DNA from: APNM01 sp040361335
Lineage (GTDB): Bacteria; Pseudomonadota; Gammaproteobacteria; Nevskiales; Salinisphaeraceae
DNA length: 64,000 nucleotides
Reading direction: 5' to 3'
Assembly (NCBI RefSeq): GCF_040361335.1
Contig: NZ_APNM01000013.1
Coordinates: 1 to 64,000 of the forward strand
Positions 1-7,817 of the stretch are shown one piece after another (position 1 is the first letter of the stretch; every line of letters begins with the position of its first letter). The translations under genes were made by a program, and so were the position numbers. The notes beneath the pieces are model-generated. The model was not told the DNA's origin and ran no database searches. It was given only the letters and a program-made list of their open reading frames with translations.

Positions 1-2058
1 CCCCGCCGTTTCCGCACAGGCCCGGGCCTCGGCCAGCCGGGTCCGCCGGTCCAGCGCCGCCAGGGCGCCGGCGGAATCGTGGCGGGCGAAGAAAAGCTGC
101 AGCGACCGGTGCAGAAGCTGCCCGCGCTCGCGGGCGTCGACCCCGAGCCGCGGCCGCTCCAGGGCGGCCGCGCCCAGGCGGTGGCGCCCGAAGGCGCGCA
201 TCGGACAATCGGACTGTGCCGCCAGGGCGCCGGTGCCGCCCGGCGCGCGGGCGTCCGCCAATGCCGGTCCCCTCCGGTCCTCGATTCGTTCGTGGTCGTC
301 GGCGGTGGCGAGCACATCGCGCAACAGGTGCAGGTCGGCCTCGGCGATGCGTGCCGGCGACACCTCGGGCAGAGACGCGATCACCGGGCTGGGCGCACGC
401 TCGCGGTCACCCTCCCAACACGCATGGCTGACCACCACCTCGGGCGCGGCGGCGAGGAGATGGCCCGTCAGCCGCTCGATGTACTCGCGCTCGCGTTCGG
501 CACCGGCATGCGGCATGCCCAGACGGCGCTGCAGCTCGGCGGGCAGCCAGGGATTGGGACGCGGCGCCGGCGGCCAGACCTCGTCGTCCAGCCCCGCGAT
601 CCAGACATAATCGAAACGTTGGCCCAGGGCCTCCAACGGCCCCATCACCTGCAGCCGCCGCGCCGGCGTGCGCGGCTGGAAGACGGCGTCGGCGGCGAGC
701 CGGCGCAGGTGCCCCAGGGCCTCGCCACGATCCATGGCGCCGGTCACGGCATCCAGGCCGGCGAAGCGGTCCAGCAGATCCTCCCAGGCGGCGAGTTGCT
801 GATACTCGGCGCTGTCGAGACCGCGCTCCCCGGGCCAGCCCAGCGTGTGCAGGGCGCGCGAGAACAGCTCGGCCCAGGCTCCCGGCGGACGCCGCCCGCC
901 GGCATCGCGCTGGTGCACGAACAATCGTTGCAGCGCGGCGTCGAAGTCCGGCGCCAGCACCGCGGTCTCGGCGGCGTCCTCGGCCGGCCGGCCGCTGCGC
1001 AGGGCGCGCAGCACATCCACCAGCCAGACCTCCGGCTCCCCGCGGCGCCGGAGCCGCGCGTCCAGCACGGCCCGGCCCGGGGCCTCGCGATCGCCGCCGG
1101 TGACGAACGGCGATCGCAGCAGCGCCCCCAGCTCCAGGGTGTCGATGCGACCGGCCAGCAGCGCCAGGATGCGCAGCCCCGCGCGCACCATCGGGTAGGC
1201 GTCCAGCGGCCGGCCCAGGGAGATGTTGTAGGCCGGCCGCGGGGTCGTTTCGAGCAGCGCGCGCGGCTGCAGCACATCGTCGAAGACCCGCTGCAGGCGG
1301 GTGCGCCGGGTGGCCAGGGCCGGCACGACCACGGCCACGCGCGCGGCGGGATCGGACGCCAGCCGCGTCCGTGCCCAGCCGGCCGCGCGCGCCAGTTCGT
1401 CCTCGTCGTCGTGACAGACCGTGCGCCGCGTTTCGCCGGCGCTATCCGGCAGGGCCGGCACCTCGACCCGGGCGCCGGCGGCCCCGGCCGCGTCCAGCAG
1501 GTGCCGCTGCTGCGGCGTCAGTTCGTCGAATCCCGCCAGCACGACGGCGGGCGGCGGCGTCAGCGTTCCCGCCGCGAACGCAGCCGCGAGCCGGTCCGGC
1601 AGGACCGCGGGGTCGAGCCAGCCGTGCCGGCGGCACTCGCCCGCGAACGCGTCCGCCCAGCCGGCGAACGCGGCCACATCCTCACCCCAGTGACCACCCG
1701 CTTCCCGCAGGGACAAGCGCCAGGCGTGCATCAGACGCCAGGCTTCGTCGGCCCCGCGCGCCGCGGCGGCGGCATCCATCAGCCCGGCATCCGAGGACGC
1801 CACGAGCCGATGCCAAACGACGGCGGTCTGGTCGGGGGTCAACAATGCCTCGCCGCCGGCCCCGGCGGCGAACTCCAGCTCCTCCCAGAGACTGCGCAGC
1901 CAGGCATCCCAGGGCAAAACGAGAGGTGTATCCCAGCAATCCAGACCCGCCGCCTGCTGGCGCTCGGCGTGGACGCCCCGCCAGGCACGCGCCAGCCGGC
2001 GGGTGGCGGTGACCACCGTCTCCCCCGCCTCCATGGCGGCTGTTACGCGATCTTCCAT
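1..2058 (-). CDS. Probable DNA repair protein, helicase-like with PD-(D/E)XK nuclease (C-terminus beyond window)
   Basis: Reading the minus strand from the ATG at 2058 gives 686 codons, open to the window edge. An in-frame TGA at 2064-2062 lies one codon before this ATG, so the start is close to correct. Recognisable pieces are VVVPALATRRTRLQR near residue 230, WIAGLDDEVWPP near residue 484 (a helicase-C-like segment as in AddB/RecB relatives), and CPMRAFGRHRLGA near residue 615 followed by RGQLLHRSLQLFF, which usually leads into the PD-(D/E)XK nuclease core. This pattern fits the gammaproteobacterial 'probable DNA repair protein' family (TIGR03623), a presumed AddB-like nuclease. The catalytic D/ExK residues lie outside the window. 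The family call rests on motif resemblance only. Confidence 0.75.
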   Translation of the reverse strand, partial: MEDRVTAAMEAGETVVTATRRLARAWRGVHAERQQAAGLDCWDTPLVLPWDAWLRSLWEELEFAAGAGGEALLTPDQTAVVWHRLVASSDAGLMDAAAAARGADEAWRLMHAWRLSLREAGGHWGEDVAAFAGWADAFAGECRRHGWLDPAVLPDRLAAAFAAGTLTPPPAVVLAGFDELTPQQRHLLDAAGAAGARVEVPALPDSAGETRRTVCHDDEDELARAAGWARTRLASDPAARVAVVVPALATRRTRLQRVFDDVLQPRALLETTPRPAYNISLGRPLDAYPMVRAGLRILALLAGRIDTLELGALLRSPFVTGGDREAPGRAVLDARLRRRGEPEVWLVDVLRALRSGRPAEDAAETAVLAPDFDAALQRLFVHQRDAGGRRPPGAWAELFSRALHTLGWPGERGLDSAEYQQLAAWEDLLDRFAGLDAVTGAMDRGEALGHLRRLAADAVFQPRTPARRLQVMGPLEALGQRFDYVWIAGLDDEVWPPAPRPNPWLPAELQRRLGMPHAGAEREREYIERLTGHLLAAAPEVVVSHACWEGDRERAPSPVIASLPEVSPARIAEADLHLLRDVLATADDHERIEDRRGPALADARAPGGTGALAAQSDCPMRAFGRHRLGAAALERPRLGVDARERGQLLHRSLQLFFARHDSAGALAALDRRTRLAEARACAETAG

Positions 2059-2243
2059 GAGTCACTCGGGCCGTGCATGGCCGTATGCTACCGGAGACAC
2101 CTGCCACCGGGCACTGCCGGGCTCGCATCCGTGACGGCCGCCACCCGCACAATGCGGGCTTGAGCGGCTGCTGTCCTACGGGGCCGGCCTGCTGACGCTG
2201 CTGGTCGGGCAGTCGCCGGGCGCGAGTCGATCGCGGCCCTGCT

Positions 2244-2320
2244 TGGTGCCCCGGGCAGGATTCGAACCTGCGACCTGCCGCTTAGGAGGCGGCTGCTCTA
2301 TCCGACTGAGCTACCGGGGC
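2244..2320 (-). tRNA. tRNA-Arg (anticodon CCT)
   Basis: The reverse complement folds as a complete cloverleaf of 77 nt with encoded CCA. The acceptor stem is GCCCCGG/CCGGGGC, the D stem GCTC/GAGC, the anticodon stem GCCGC/GCGGC with loop CTCCTAA, and the T arm GCAGG-TTCGAAT-CCTGC. Anticodon CCT reads AGG codons, which are rare in such GC-rich genomes. It lies between the repair gene and surE on the same strand. Confidence 0.97.
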
Positions 2321-2376
2321 CGCGCAGCGGCCCCATAGCCTAAGGCAACCGCCCCGGGAACGACAGACCGCCGCGG

Positions 2377-3174
2377 TCAGTCCCCGGTGGGCAGGTCCTT
2401 CGGCATCGCCCGGGCGAGGCTCGCGCGCGCCTCGTGGGCGGTCAGGTTGAGATGCATGGGCGTGACCGAGACCTGGTTGTGCAGCATCGCCTCCAGGTCC
2501 GTGTCCGGATGCGCGTTGCCCTCGGGATAGCTCAACCGGATCCAGTAGTACGGCACCTCGCGGCCGTCCAGGCGCCGCTCGGGGATGAAGGCGCCGGGGG
2601 GGCGCTGGCCCTGGGTGGTGACACGCACGCCGCGCACGTCCTCGGGGGGCACGTCCGGGAAGTTGATATTCACGAACAGGCCCGGCGTCCACTCCTCCCA
2701 GGCCAGCAGGCTCTCCAGCAACGGCGGCAGGAAGCGCTCCGAGGTCGCCCAGTGGGTATCGCCGCCGAGCACGAAGACCTGGCTGATGGCGACCGAAGGG
2801 ATGCCCAGGAGCGTGCCCTCCATGGCCGCGGCGGCGGTGCCGGAGTAGGTCAGGTCCTCGGCCAGGTTGGCGCCGCGGTTGATGCCCGACAGCAGCATGG
2901 TCGGCCGGCGGTCGGTCATCAGCTCGTAGACCGCGAGCAGGGCGCAGTCGGTCGGCGTGCCCTTGATCGCGAAGCGCCGGTCGCCGACCTCGCGCACGCG
3001 CACCGGCTGGGTGATCGACAGCGAATGCGACGCGCCGGATTTCTCCTCGTCGGGCGCGACGACCCAGACATCGTCGGTGAAACGGCGCGCGATGTTCTCC
3101 AGAAGCTTGATCCCGGGCGCCTCGATACCGTCGTCGTTGACCAGCAGGATGCGGTGCTCGGCATTGTTTTGCAT
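2377..3174 (-). CDS. surE: 5'/3'-nucleotidase SurE
   Basis: A 265-aa cytoplasmic phosphatase of the SurE family, which dephosphorylates nucleoside monophosphates and is linked to stress survival. The N-terminal metal-binding motif LLVNDDG is at residues 10-16, and the family motif SGINRGANLAEDLTYSGTA is present in the middle. Length agrees with the family. I chose the ATG at 3174 because GAGGAG stands 4 nt before it and the protein then begins directly at the first strand; an upstream in-frame ATG at 3225 has no such site. It is divergent from the catabolic operon that starts at 3372, and tRNA-Arg follows it. Usual gammaproteobacterial neighbours (pcm, nlpD, rpoS) are absent. Confidence 0.95.
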   Translation of the reverse strand: MQNNAEHRILLVNDDGIEAPGIKLLENIARRFTDDVWVVAPDEEKSGASHSLSITQPVRVREVGDRRFAIKGTPTDCALLAVYELMTDRRPTMLLSGINRGANLAEDLTYSGTAAAAMEGTLLGIPSVAISQVFVLGGDTHWATSERFLPPLLESLLAWEEWTPGLFVNINFPDVPPEDVRGVRVTTQGQRPPGAFIPERRLDGREVPYYWIRLSYPEGNAHPDTDLEAMLHNQVSVTPMHLNLTAHEARASLARAMPKDLPTGD

Positions 3175-3244
3175 GGTTCTCCTCGCTTCGCCCGGACGGC
3201 CGATTCCCTTGCCGGGACTTGGCAAGCGGCCCGTCCGGTGTTAA

Positions 3245-3255
3245 TTGTAGTACAA
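3245..3255. promoter_or_regulatory. Putative GntR/FadR-type operator TTGTAGTACAA
   Basis: A perfect 11-bp palindrome around a central G in the surE/operon divergent region. It matches the published FadR-subfamily consensus TNGTNNNACNA at every fixed position. A half-site TTGTAG follows at 3258-3263. The reverse complement of the same site occurs at 15583-15593 and a degenerate copy at 18722-18732. The GntR regulator at 17035-17742 is the likely ligand-responsive repressor (inference). The palindrome's first six bases could serve as a -35 box with a weak TTTATG/TTATGG -10. Confidence 0.65.
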
Positions 3256-3371
3256 AGTTGTAGCACTTTATGGTTCACTGTACCGTAAAGGGCGAGTGCG
3301 AGATACCGGCCGCAGCAGCGGTCGGTCGGACGAAAAAGGCCTTTCCAGACAAAGCCGATCAGGAGGAGATG

Positions 3372-4118
3372 ATGGCCCGGCTATACCTCGATACCGATAA
3401 GTACGGCGACGAGTCTCCGTCGCCCGTGGTCGCCGCGTTCCACAGCGCCCTGCACGATATCGTGCGCAAGCGCTGGAAGGAATCGGGCGACGAGTGGAAG
3501 GACTTCGTCTTCGGCAAGGCCGTGGAATCGATCACCGCCGAGGACTTCGAGCAGGTCGAGAAGACCCTGCTCGACGCCGGGCATCGCTTCGACTGGTCCG
3601 CCGCCATCTCGCCGCAGGAACGGCCGGAGGCCTACAAGCCGGCCGCCGGCACCTCGGACGAGGAGATGGCGGACTTCTGCTTCGAGCATCCCGACGCCCC
3701 GACCGCCGAGGCCGACGGCGAGGGCCGCGAGCTGCGCGGCGTCGGCGACAACGTCGTGCGTTACGACGACAACACGGTCGGTATCGCGCGCTATGTGCGT
3801 GCCAGCAACCGCGTCCTCCAGTGGCTGACCGACGGCGTGCCGGAGGACACCATCGCGATCATCGACGACTCCGGCGGCACCCTGACCGCGCCCATCCTGG
3901 AGCAGTTCAAGGGCGTGATCTGTGCCGGCGGCACCGTCCGTTCGCACCTCGGCATCCTCACGCGCGAGTACGGCATCCCCTGCCTGATGAACGCCAAGAT
4001 CGACGGCATCAAGGAAGGCGAGCGGGTGGAATTCGAATCCAGCGCCCGGGCCAAGACCGCCGAGGACTACCAGAGCGGCAAGGAAGTGACCGCCAACGTC
4101 TGGCGGCTGAACCGCTGA
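3372..4118 (+). CDS. Stand-alone PEP-utilising (phosphohistidine swivelling) domain protein
   Basis: A 248-aa protein. Residues about 125-235 look like the mobile phosphohistidine domain of PEP synthase and PPDK, with AGGTVRSHLGILTREYGIP in the place of the canonical GGxTSHAAIVARELGIP; the phosphoryl-carrying His would be His192. Residues 1-120 are acidic and resemble no family I know. No ATP-grasp or PEP barrel is attached, so it needs a partner, most simply the PPDK-like protein at 7818. Start: AGGAGG at 3361-3366 lies 5 nt before ATG 3372; ATG 3369 is the alternative. First gene of an eight-gene operon with gaps of at most 44 nt, resembling in idea the split subunits of phenylphosphate synthase. 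Confidence 0.75.
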   Translation: MARLYLDTDKYGDESPSPVVAAFHSALHDIVRKRWKESGDEWKDFVFGKAVESITAEDFEQVEKTLLDAGHRFDWSAAISPQERPEAYKPAAGTSDEEMADFCFEHPDAPTAEADGEGRELRGVGDNVVRYDDNTVGIARYVRASNRVLQWLTDGVPEDTIAIIDDSGGTLTAPILEQFKGVICAGGTVRSHLGILTREYGIPCLMNAKIDGIKEGERVEFESSARAKTAEDYQSGKEVTANVWRLNR

Positions 4119-4162
4119 ACCGACGACGCCGACGCGCACGACTATAACGAGGAGATTCTGCG

Positions 4163-5704
4163 ATGAAGCTCGATTATCCGCAGCTGCTGGAGACCAACAA
4201 CCTGCTCCAGAAGAACACCGACGAGACCTACTGGCTCTGTGTCACCCGCACGGTGCAGGAATCCAAGCTGTTCCCGGTGCCGGCCTACATGCTGTTGTCC
4301 TACCTCAACGGCGTGTACCGCTATCCGACCCTGCTCAAGAAGATCGAGGAGCACATGCCGGCCGAGGAGCTCGGCGACCGGGCGCGCCACATGGGCACCA
4401 AGGCCCAGGGCCTGTCGATGTGGGGCCTGCCCTGCTTCTACCTGCTGGGCCGCGAGTGGCTGATCAACATGGGCCTGATGCGTCCCGAGGACGCCGCCGA
4501 GGATGTCGCCTACATCTGCGACTTCTGGAAGCGCTACGAGCTGTCCATGCGCCGCAATTCCGGCCACATGACCGCGGTCGAGGCCGGCCACCGCTCGCAG
4601 CTCCACCCCGAGCGCCAGCTCCAGGTCTTCCACGCCGACATGTTCAGCTGCAAGCCCGGCGACGAGCTGCACGAGGCGGCCCAGACCTTCGTCGCCTCCG
4701 CCTCGCAGTACGGCTTCCTGATCTCCTGCGAGAGCCGCATCAGCCTGCACAACCACGGCCCCTATCGCCTGGGCGAGGGCCGTGAGCTGCTCGTGCGCGA
4801 TTTCCTGGACCTGGCCGAGCACGACTTCCCCTGGCTGGACGGCGTCGCCGAGGACATGCCCTACAACAACCTCACGGTACCGATGGCCACCGAGGGCGTG
4901 CACTTCAACATCCTCGACGACTGGGGCAGTTTCGAGTCCGAGCCCGAGTTCAAGGGCCACCACATCCGCGGTGTCGGCCTCTACACCTCGGACGCCCTGT
5001 CCGACGGCTTCGAGCCCGTGGGCATGGGCAGCCGCCAGGAGCTGATCGACACCTTCAACGAGCTCAACGAGCGCGTGAAGGAGGCCATGGGCCGGCTCTG
5101 GAAGCGCATCGCCGGCTGGTCGCGCGACCAGATGCTGGACGCCGGCGCCATCACCTACTACTCGGTGTTCAAGGACCTGGCGCACATCGCCGGCTGCTAC
5201 GACCCGGACGACTGGATGAAGATCGACGAGCGCGCCGAGCGTTTCCGTCCGCTGCTCAACGACGAGTACAGCCGTGACCTGCTGGGCGAGATCTGCCTCG
5301 GCACCGGCCCGAGCCACCAGATCAGCGAATACATGATGATGCAGCACAACAACCAGCCGCGCCGCATCTACTCGCCGATCCCCTACTCGATCCTCAGCGA
5401 CGGCGATTACACCCCGACCGTCGGCGGCCTGCGCCCGGGCATCACCTACCTGGACGAGAAGCAGGACCGCTATCGCACCACCCGCGGCGTGCTCGGCATC
5501 GACGAGTACAACAAGAAGGCCCGCGAATTCCGGCCAGACTTCCACGCGGACGAGTTCCGGTTCTGCTGCGAGACCACGGTCAAGTACCAGTACGACAGCG
5601 AGCGGACCAACGAGCTGTACCGGCTGCACCAGAAGCATTCGCGCAACCTCAAGGACAAGGGCGCGGGCCTCAAGCACGCCGACATCGACAAGCTGGCCGA
5701 GTAG
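4163..5704 (+). CDS. Unrecognised 513-aa conserved-looking protein of the phosphorylation/carboxylation operon
   Basis: I do not recognise this family. The protein is soluble-looking: no signal peptide, no hydrophobic segment long enough to span a membrane. It is rich in aromatic, His, Asp and Glu residues. Distinctive segments include TKAQGLSMWGLPCFYLLG (near residue 80), SLHNHGPYRLGEGREL (near 195), KGHHIRGVGLYTSDAL (near 270), MMMQHNNQPRRIYSPIPYS (near 390) and FRFCCETTVKYQYDSER (near 470). GAGGAG precedes the ATG at 4163. It stands between the mobile-domain gene (44 nt upstream) and the acyl-CoA ligase (33 nt downstream), so it probably takes part in the same reaction sequence, perhaps binding the substrate to be phosphorylated or carboxylated (inference). 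Confidence 0.85.
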   Translation: MKLDYPQLLETNNLLQKNTDETYWLCVTRTVQESKLFPVPAYMLLSYLNGVYRYPTLLKKIEEHMPAEELGDRARHMGTKAQGLSMWGLPCFYLLGREWLINMGLMRPEDAAEDVAYICDFWKRYELSMRRNSGHMTAVEAGHRSQLHPERQLQVFHADMFSCKPGDELHEAAQTFVASASQYGFLISCESRISLHNHGPYRLGEGRELLVRDFLDLAEHDFPWLDGVAEDMPYNNLTVPMATEGVHFNILDDWGSFESEPEFKGHHIRGVGLYTSDALSDGFEPVGMGSRQELIDTFNELNERVKEAMGRLWKRIAGWSRDQMLDAGAITYYSVFKDLAHIAGCYDPDDWMKIDERAERFRPLLNDEYSRDLLGEICLGTGPSHQISEYMMMQHNNQPRRIYSPIPYSILSDGDYTPTVGGLRPGITYLDEKQDRYRTTRGVLGIDEYNKKAREFRPDFHADEFRFCCETTVKYQYDSERTNELYRLHQKHSRNLKDKGAGLKHADIDKLAE

Positions 5705-5737
5705 GCCGGATACGTCCACCACAACCAAGCGAGCATC

Positions 5738-7207
5738 ATGCAAATCGGATCCTTGATCCGGCGGGCGGCGCGCCAGTTCGGCGACGCCCCCTGCCTCACC
5801 GAAGGCGAGCGGACGATCAGCTTCCGTGAGTTCGACGCCGCCACCGACCGTCTCGGCAACGCCCTGCTCGGGCTGGGCCTCAAGCCCGGCGACCGGGTGG
5901 GCGTGCTGCTGCCCAACAGCATCGATTGCCTGGTCGCCTACTACGCCCTGGCGAAGTCGGGGCTGATCCGGGTGGGCCTGAACACCCGCGAGACCATGGA
6001 CGATCACACCTACAAGCTGGGCGAGAGCGGCTGCCGGGCGGTGATCCACGACAGCGGCGAGTCCTTCGACACCGAGATGGTGATCGACCGCCAGCGGCTG
6101 CGCGAGCTGATCGACGGCGGCGAGCAGAAGGCCTGCGCCGTGGATCGTCCGTTGGACGCGCCCTACCGCATGGGCTTCACCGGCGGCACGACCGGTCGTC
6201 CGAAGGGCGTGGTGCTGTCCACCCAGGGCGAGCTCACCGAGATCTCGGTGTTCCTGATGGATCTGGTGCCGGACATCCGCGAGGGCGACACCTTCCTGCA
6301 CGCCGCCCCGATCGCGCATGCCTCGGGCGCCTTCTTCCTGCCCGCGATCGCGCGCGGCGCCCACTCGCTGATCATGCCCAAGTTCGATCCGGAGAAGTTC
6401 GTCGAGCTGGCCGAGGGCAGCGGCGCCAGCCTGACCTTCCTGGTGCCGACGATGCTGGCGATGATCCTGGAGGTGCCGGGCGTGGACAAGGCGGACCTCA
6501 AGTTCCGCCGCATCGCCTACGGCGCGTCGCCCATCTCGCCGCGCCTGCTGGAGCGGGCCGAGGCCCGCTTCGGGCGGATTTTCGCCCAGACCTACGGCCA
6601 GGCCGAGGCGCCCATGGCGATCACCTGCCTCAAGCCCGAGGATCACGACCGGGTGGGCTCCTGCGGCCGGCCCTACGCCACCGTGGACGTCGCCGTGTTC
6701 GACGACGACGACAACGAGCTGCCCCCCGGCGAGAGCGGCGAAATCGTCACCCGCGGCCCGCAGACCATGATGGAGTACTGGAACCGGCCGGAGGCGACGG
6801 AGAAGACCTTCCGCAACGGCTGGCTGCACACCGGCGACATCGGGCAGATGGACGAGGACGGGTTCTTCTACCTCCTCGACCGCAAGAACGACATGCTCAT
6901 CTCGGGCGGCTTCAACGTCTACCCGCGCGAGGTCGAGGATGTCCTGATGGGCTGCGAGGGCGTGGTCGAGGCGGCCGTGATCGGCCTGCCGGACGAGAAA
7001 TGGGGCGACCGCGTGCACGCGGTGGTCGCCGGCCGCGACGACCTCGACACCGACACGGTGATGGCCTATGCCCGCGAGCACCTCGCCGGCTACAAGCGCC
7101 CCAAGGGCGTCGAGGTCTGGCCGGAGCTGCCCAAGAGCGCCGCCAACAAGATCCTGCGCCGCACCGTGCGTGAGCGCATTCTCGAACGCGAGAAAGGAGG
7201 GAACTGA
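5738..7207 (+). CDS. AMP-forming acyl-CoA ligase (ANL superfamily)
   Basis: A 489-aa acyl-/aryl-CoA synthetase, activating a carboxylic acid through an acyl-adenylate to the CoA thioester. The P-loop-like motif GFTGGTTGRPKG is near residue 150 (canonical TSGTTGxPKG), the adenylate motif TYGQAE near 287, the hinge motif HTGDIGQMDEDGFFYLLDR near 370, GGFNVYPREVE near 390, and the C-terminal lysine region PKSAANKILRR near 470. It is shorter than most members, with a compact segment before the P-loop. Substrate cannot be read from sequence; if the operon carboxylates a substrate, this enzyme may activate the resulting acid (inference). Only a weak ribosome site (AAGCGAG) precedes ATG 5738. Confidence 0.9.
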   Translation: MQIGSLIRRAARQFGDAPCLTEGERTISFREFDAATDRLGNALLGLGLKPGDRVGVLLPNSIDCLVAYYALAKSGLIRVGLNTRETMDDHTYKLGESGCRAVIHDSGESFDTEMVIDRQRLRELIDGGEQKACAVDRPLDAPYRMGFTGGTTGRPKGVVLSTQGELTEISVFLMDLVPDIREGDTFLHAAPIAHASGAFFLPAIARGAHSLIMPKFDPEKFVELAEGSGASLTFLVPTMLAMILEVPGVDKADLKFRRIAYGASPISPRLLERAEARFGRIFAQTYGQAEAPMAITCLKPEDHDRVGSCGRPYATVDVAVFDDDDNELPPGESGEIVTRGPQTMMEYWNRPEATEKTFRNGWLHTGDIGQMDEDGFFYLLDRKNDMLISGGFNVYPREVEDVLMGCEGVVEAAVIGLPDEKWGDRVHAVVAGRDDLDTDTVMAYAREHLAGYKRPKGVEVWPELPKSAANKILRRTVRERILEREKGGN

Positions 7208-7209
7208 AC

Positions 7210-7812
7210 ATGCGTGACCTTTCGCTGGTCCTGCACGGCATCGCCATCAAGAAGTACGGCACCGCCGAGCAGGTCGCCGACATCACCGGACTGGAACCCG
7301 ACCGCGTCGAGACCCTGCTCGCGGAGGCGGTGGAAAAGGGCCGGGTGAGCGAGGCCAAGGGCAAGTACATGCTCACCCCGGCGGCCCAGATCACGCTCAA
7401 GGGCGAGTACGCCAAGGCGTACGGCGACCTGCGCGAGGACGCCGACTTCATGGCCGCCTACGAGGAATTCGAGCGGATCAACGTCGAGTTCAAGCAGTTG
7501 ATCACGCAGTGGCAGACCATGGAGGTCGGCGGCCAGACCGTGGCCAACGACCACTCCGACCCGGACTACGACGCCGACATCATCGACCGGCTGGGCGAGG
7601 TGCACGAACGCGTCGAGCGGGTGCTCGACCGCCTCGCGGCCAAGGAGCCGCGCATGACCCGCTACAAGGAAAAGCTCCTGGAGGCCCTGGAGAAGTCCGA
7701 GGACGGCGATCATAAGTGGGTCAGCGACGCCACCATCGACAGCTACCACACCGTCTGGTTCGAGCTGCACGAGGACCTGCTCCGCGTCGTCGGCCGGGAA
7801 CGGGAGGAATGA
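7210..7812 (+). CDS. 200-aa protein with winged-helix-like N-terminus, operon-specific
   Basis: I cannot name the family. Residues 1-65 (MRDLSLVLHGIAIKKYG, then ITGLEPDRVETLLAEAVEKG and KGKYMLTPAA) have the pattern of a small winged helix: helix, GL-turn, recognition-like helix and wing. The rest is highly charged and helical and contains a VANDHSDPDYDADIID stretch. AGGAGGG sits before ATG 7210, which is 2 nt after the ligase stop, and its own stop overlaps an in-frame ATG of the next gene. Such tight coupling with the PPDK-like gene suggests an accessory subunit of that kinase rather than a free transcription factor (inference). Confidence 0.8.
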   Translation: MRDLSLVLHGIAIKKYGTAEQVADITGLEPDRVETLLAEAVEKGRVSEAKGKYMLTPAAQITLKGEYAKAYGDLREDADFMAAYEEFERINVEFKQLITQWQTMEVGGQTVANDHSDPDYDADIIDRLGEVHERVERVLDRLAAKEPRMTRYKEKLLEALEKSEDGDHKWVSDATIDSYHTVWFELHEDLLRVVGREREE

Positions 7813-7817
7813 CCGCC

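Noticed and set aside
79..2163. 694-codon plus-strand open frame
   Set aside because: Arg/Gly/Pro/His-rich translation without motifs; it is the antisense of the repair gene, which reads as a true protein on the minus strand.
4142..7081. 979-codon minus-strand open frame opposite the 513-aa and ligase genes
   Set aside because: Low-complexity Val/Ala/Gly/His-rich translation typical for the antisense of GC-rich genes; the plus-strand genes have ribosome sites and conserved motifs.
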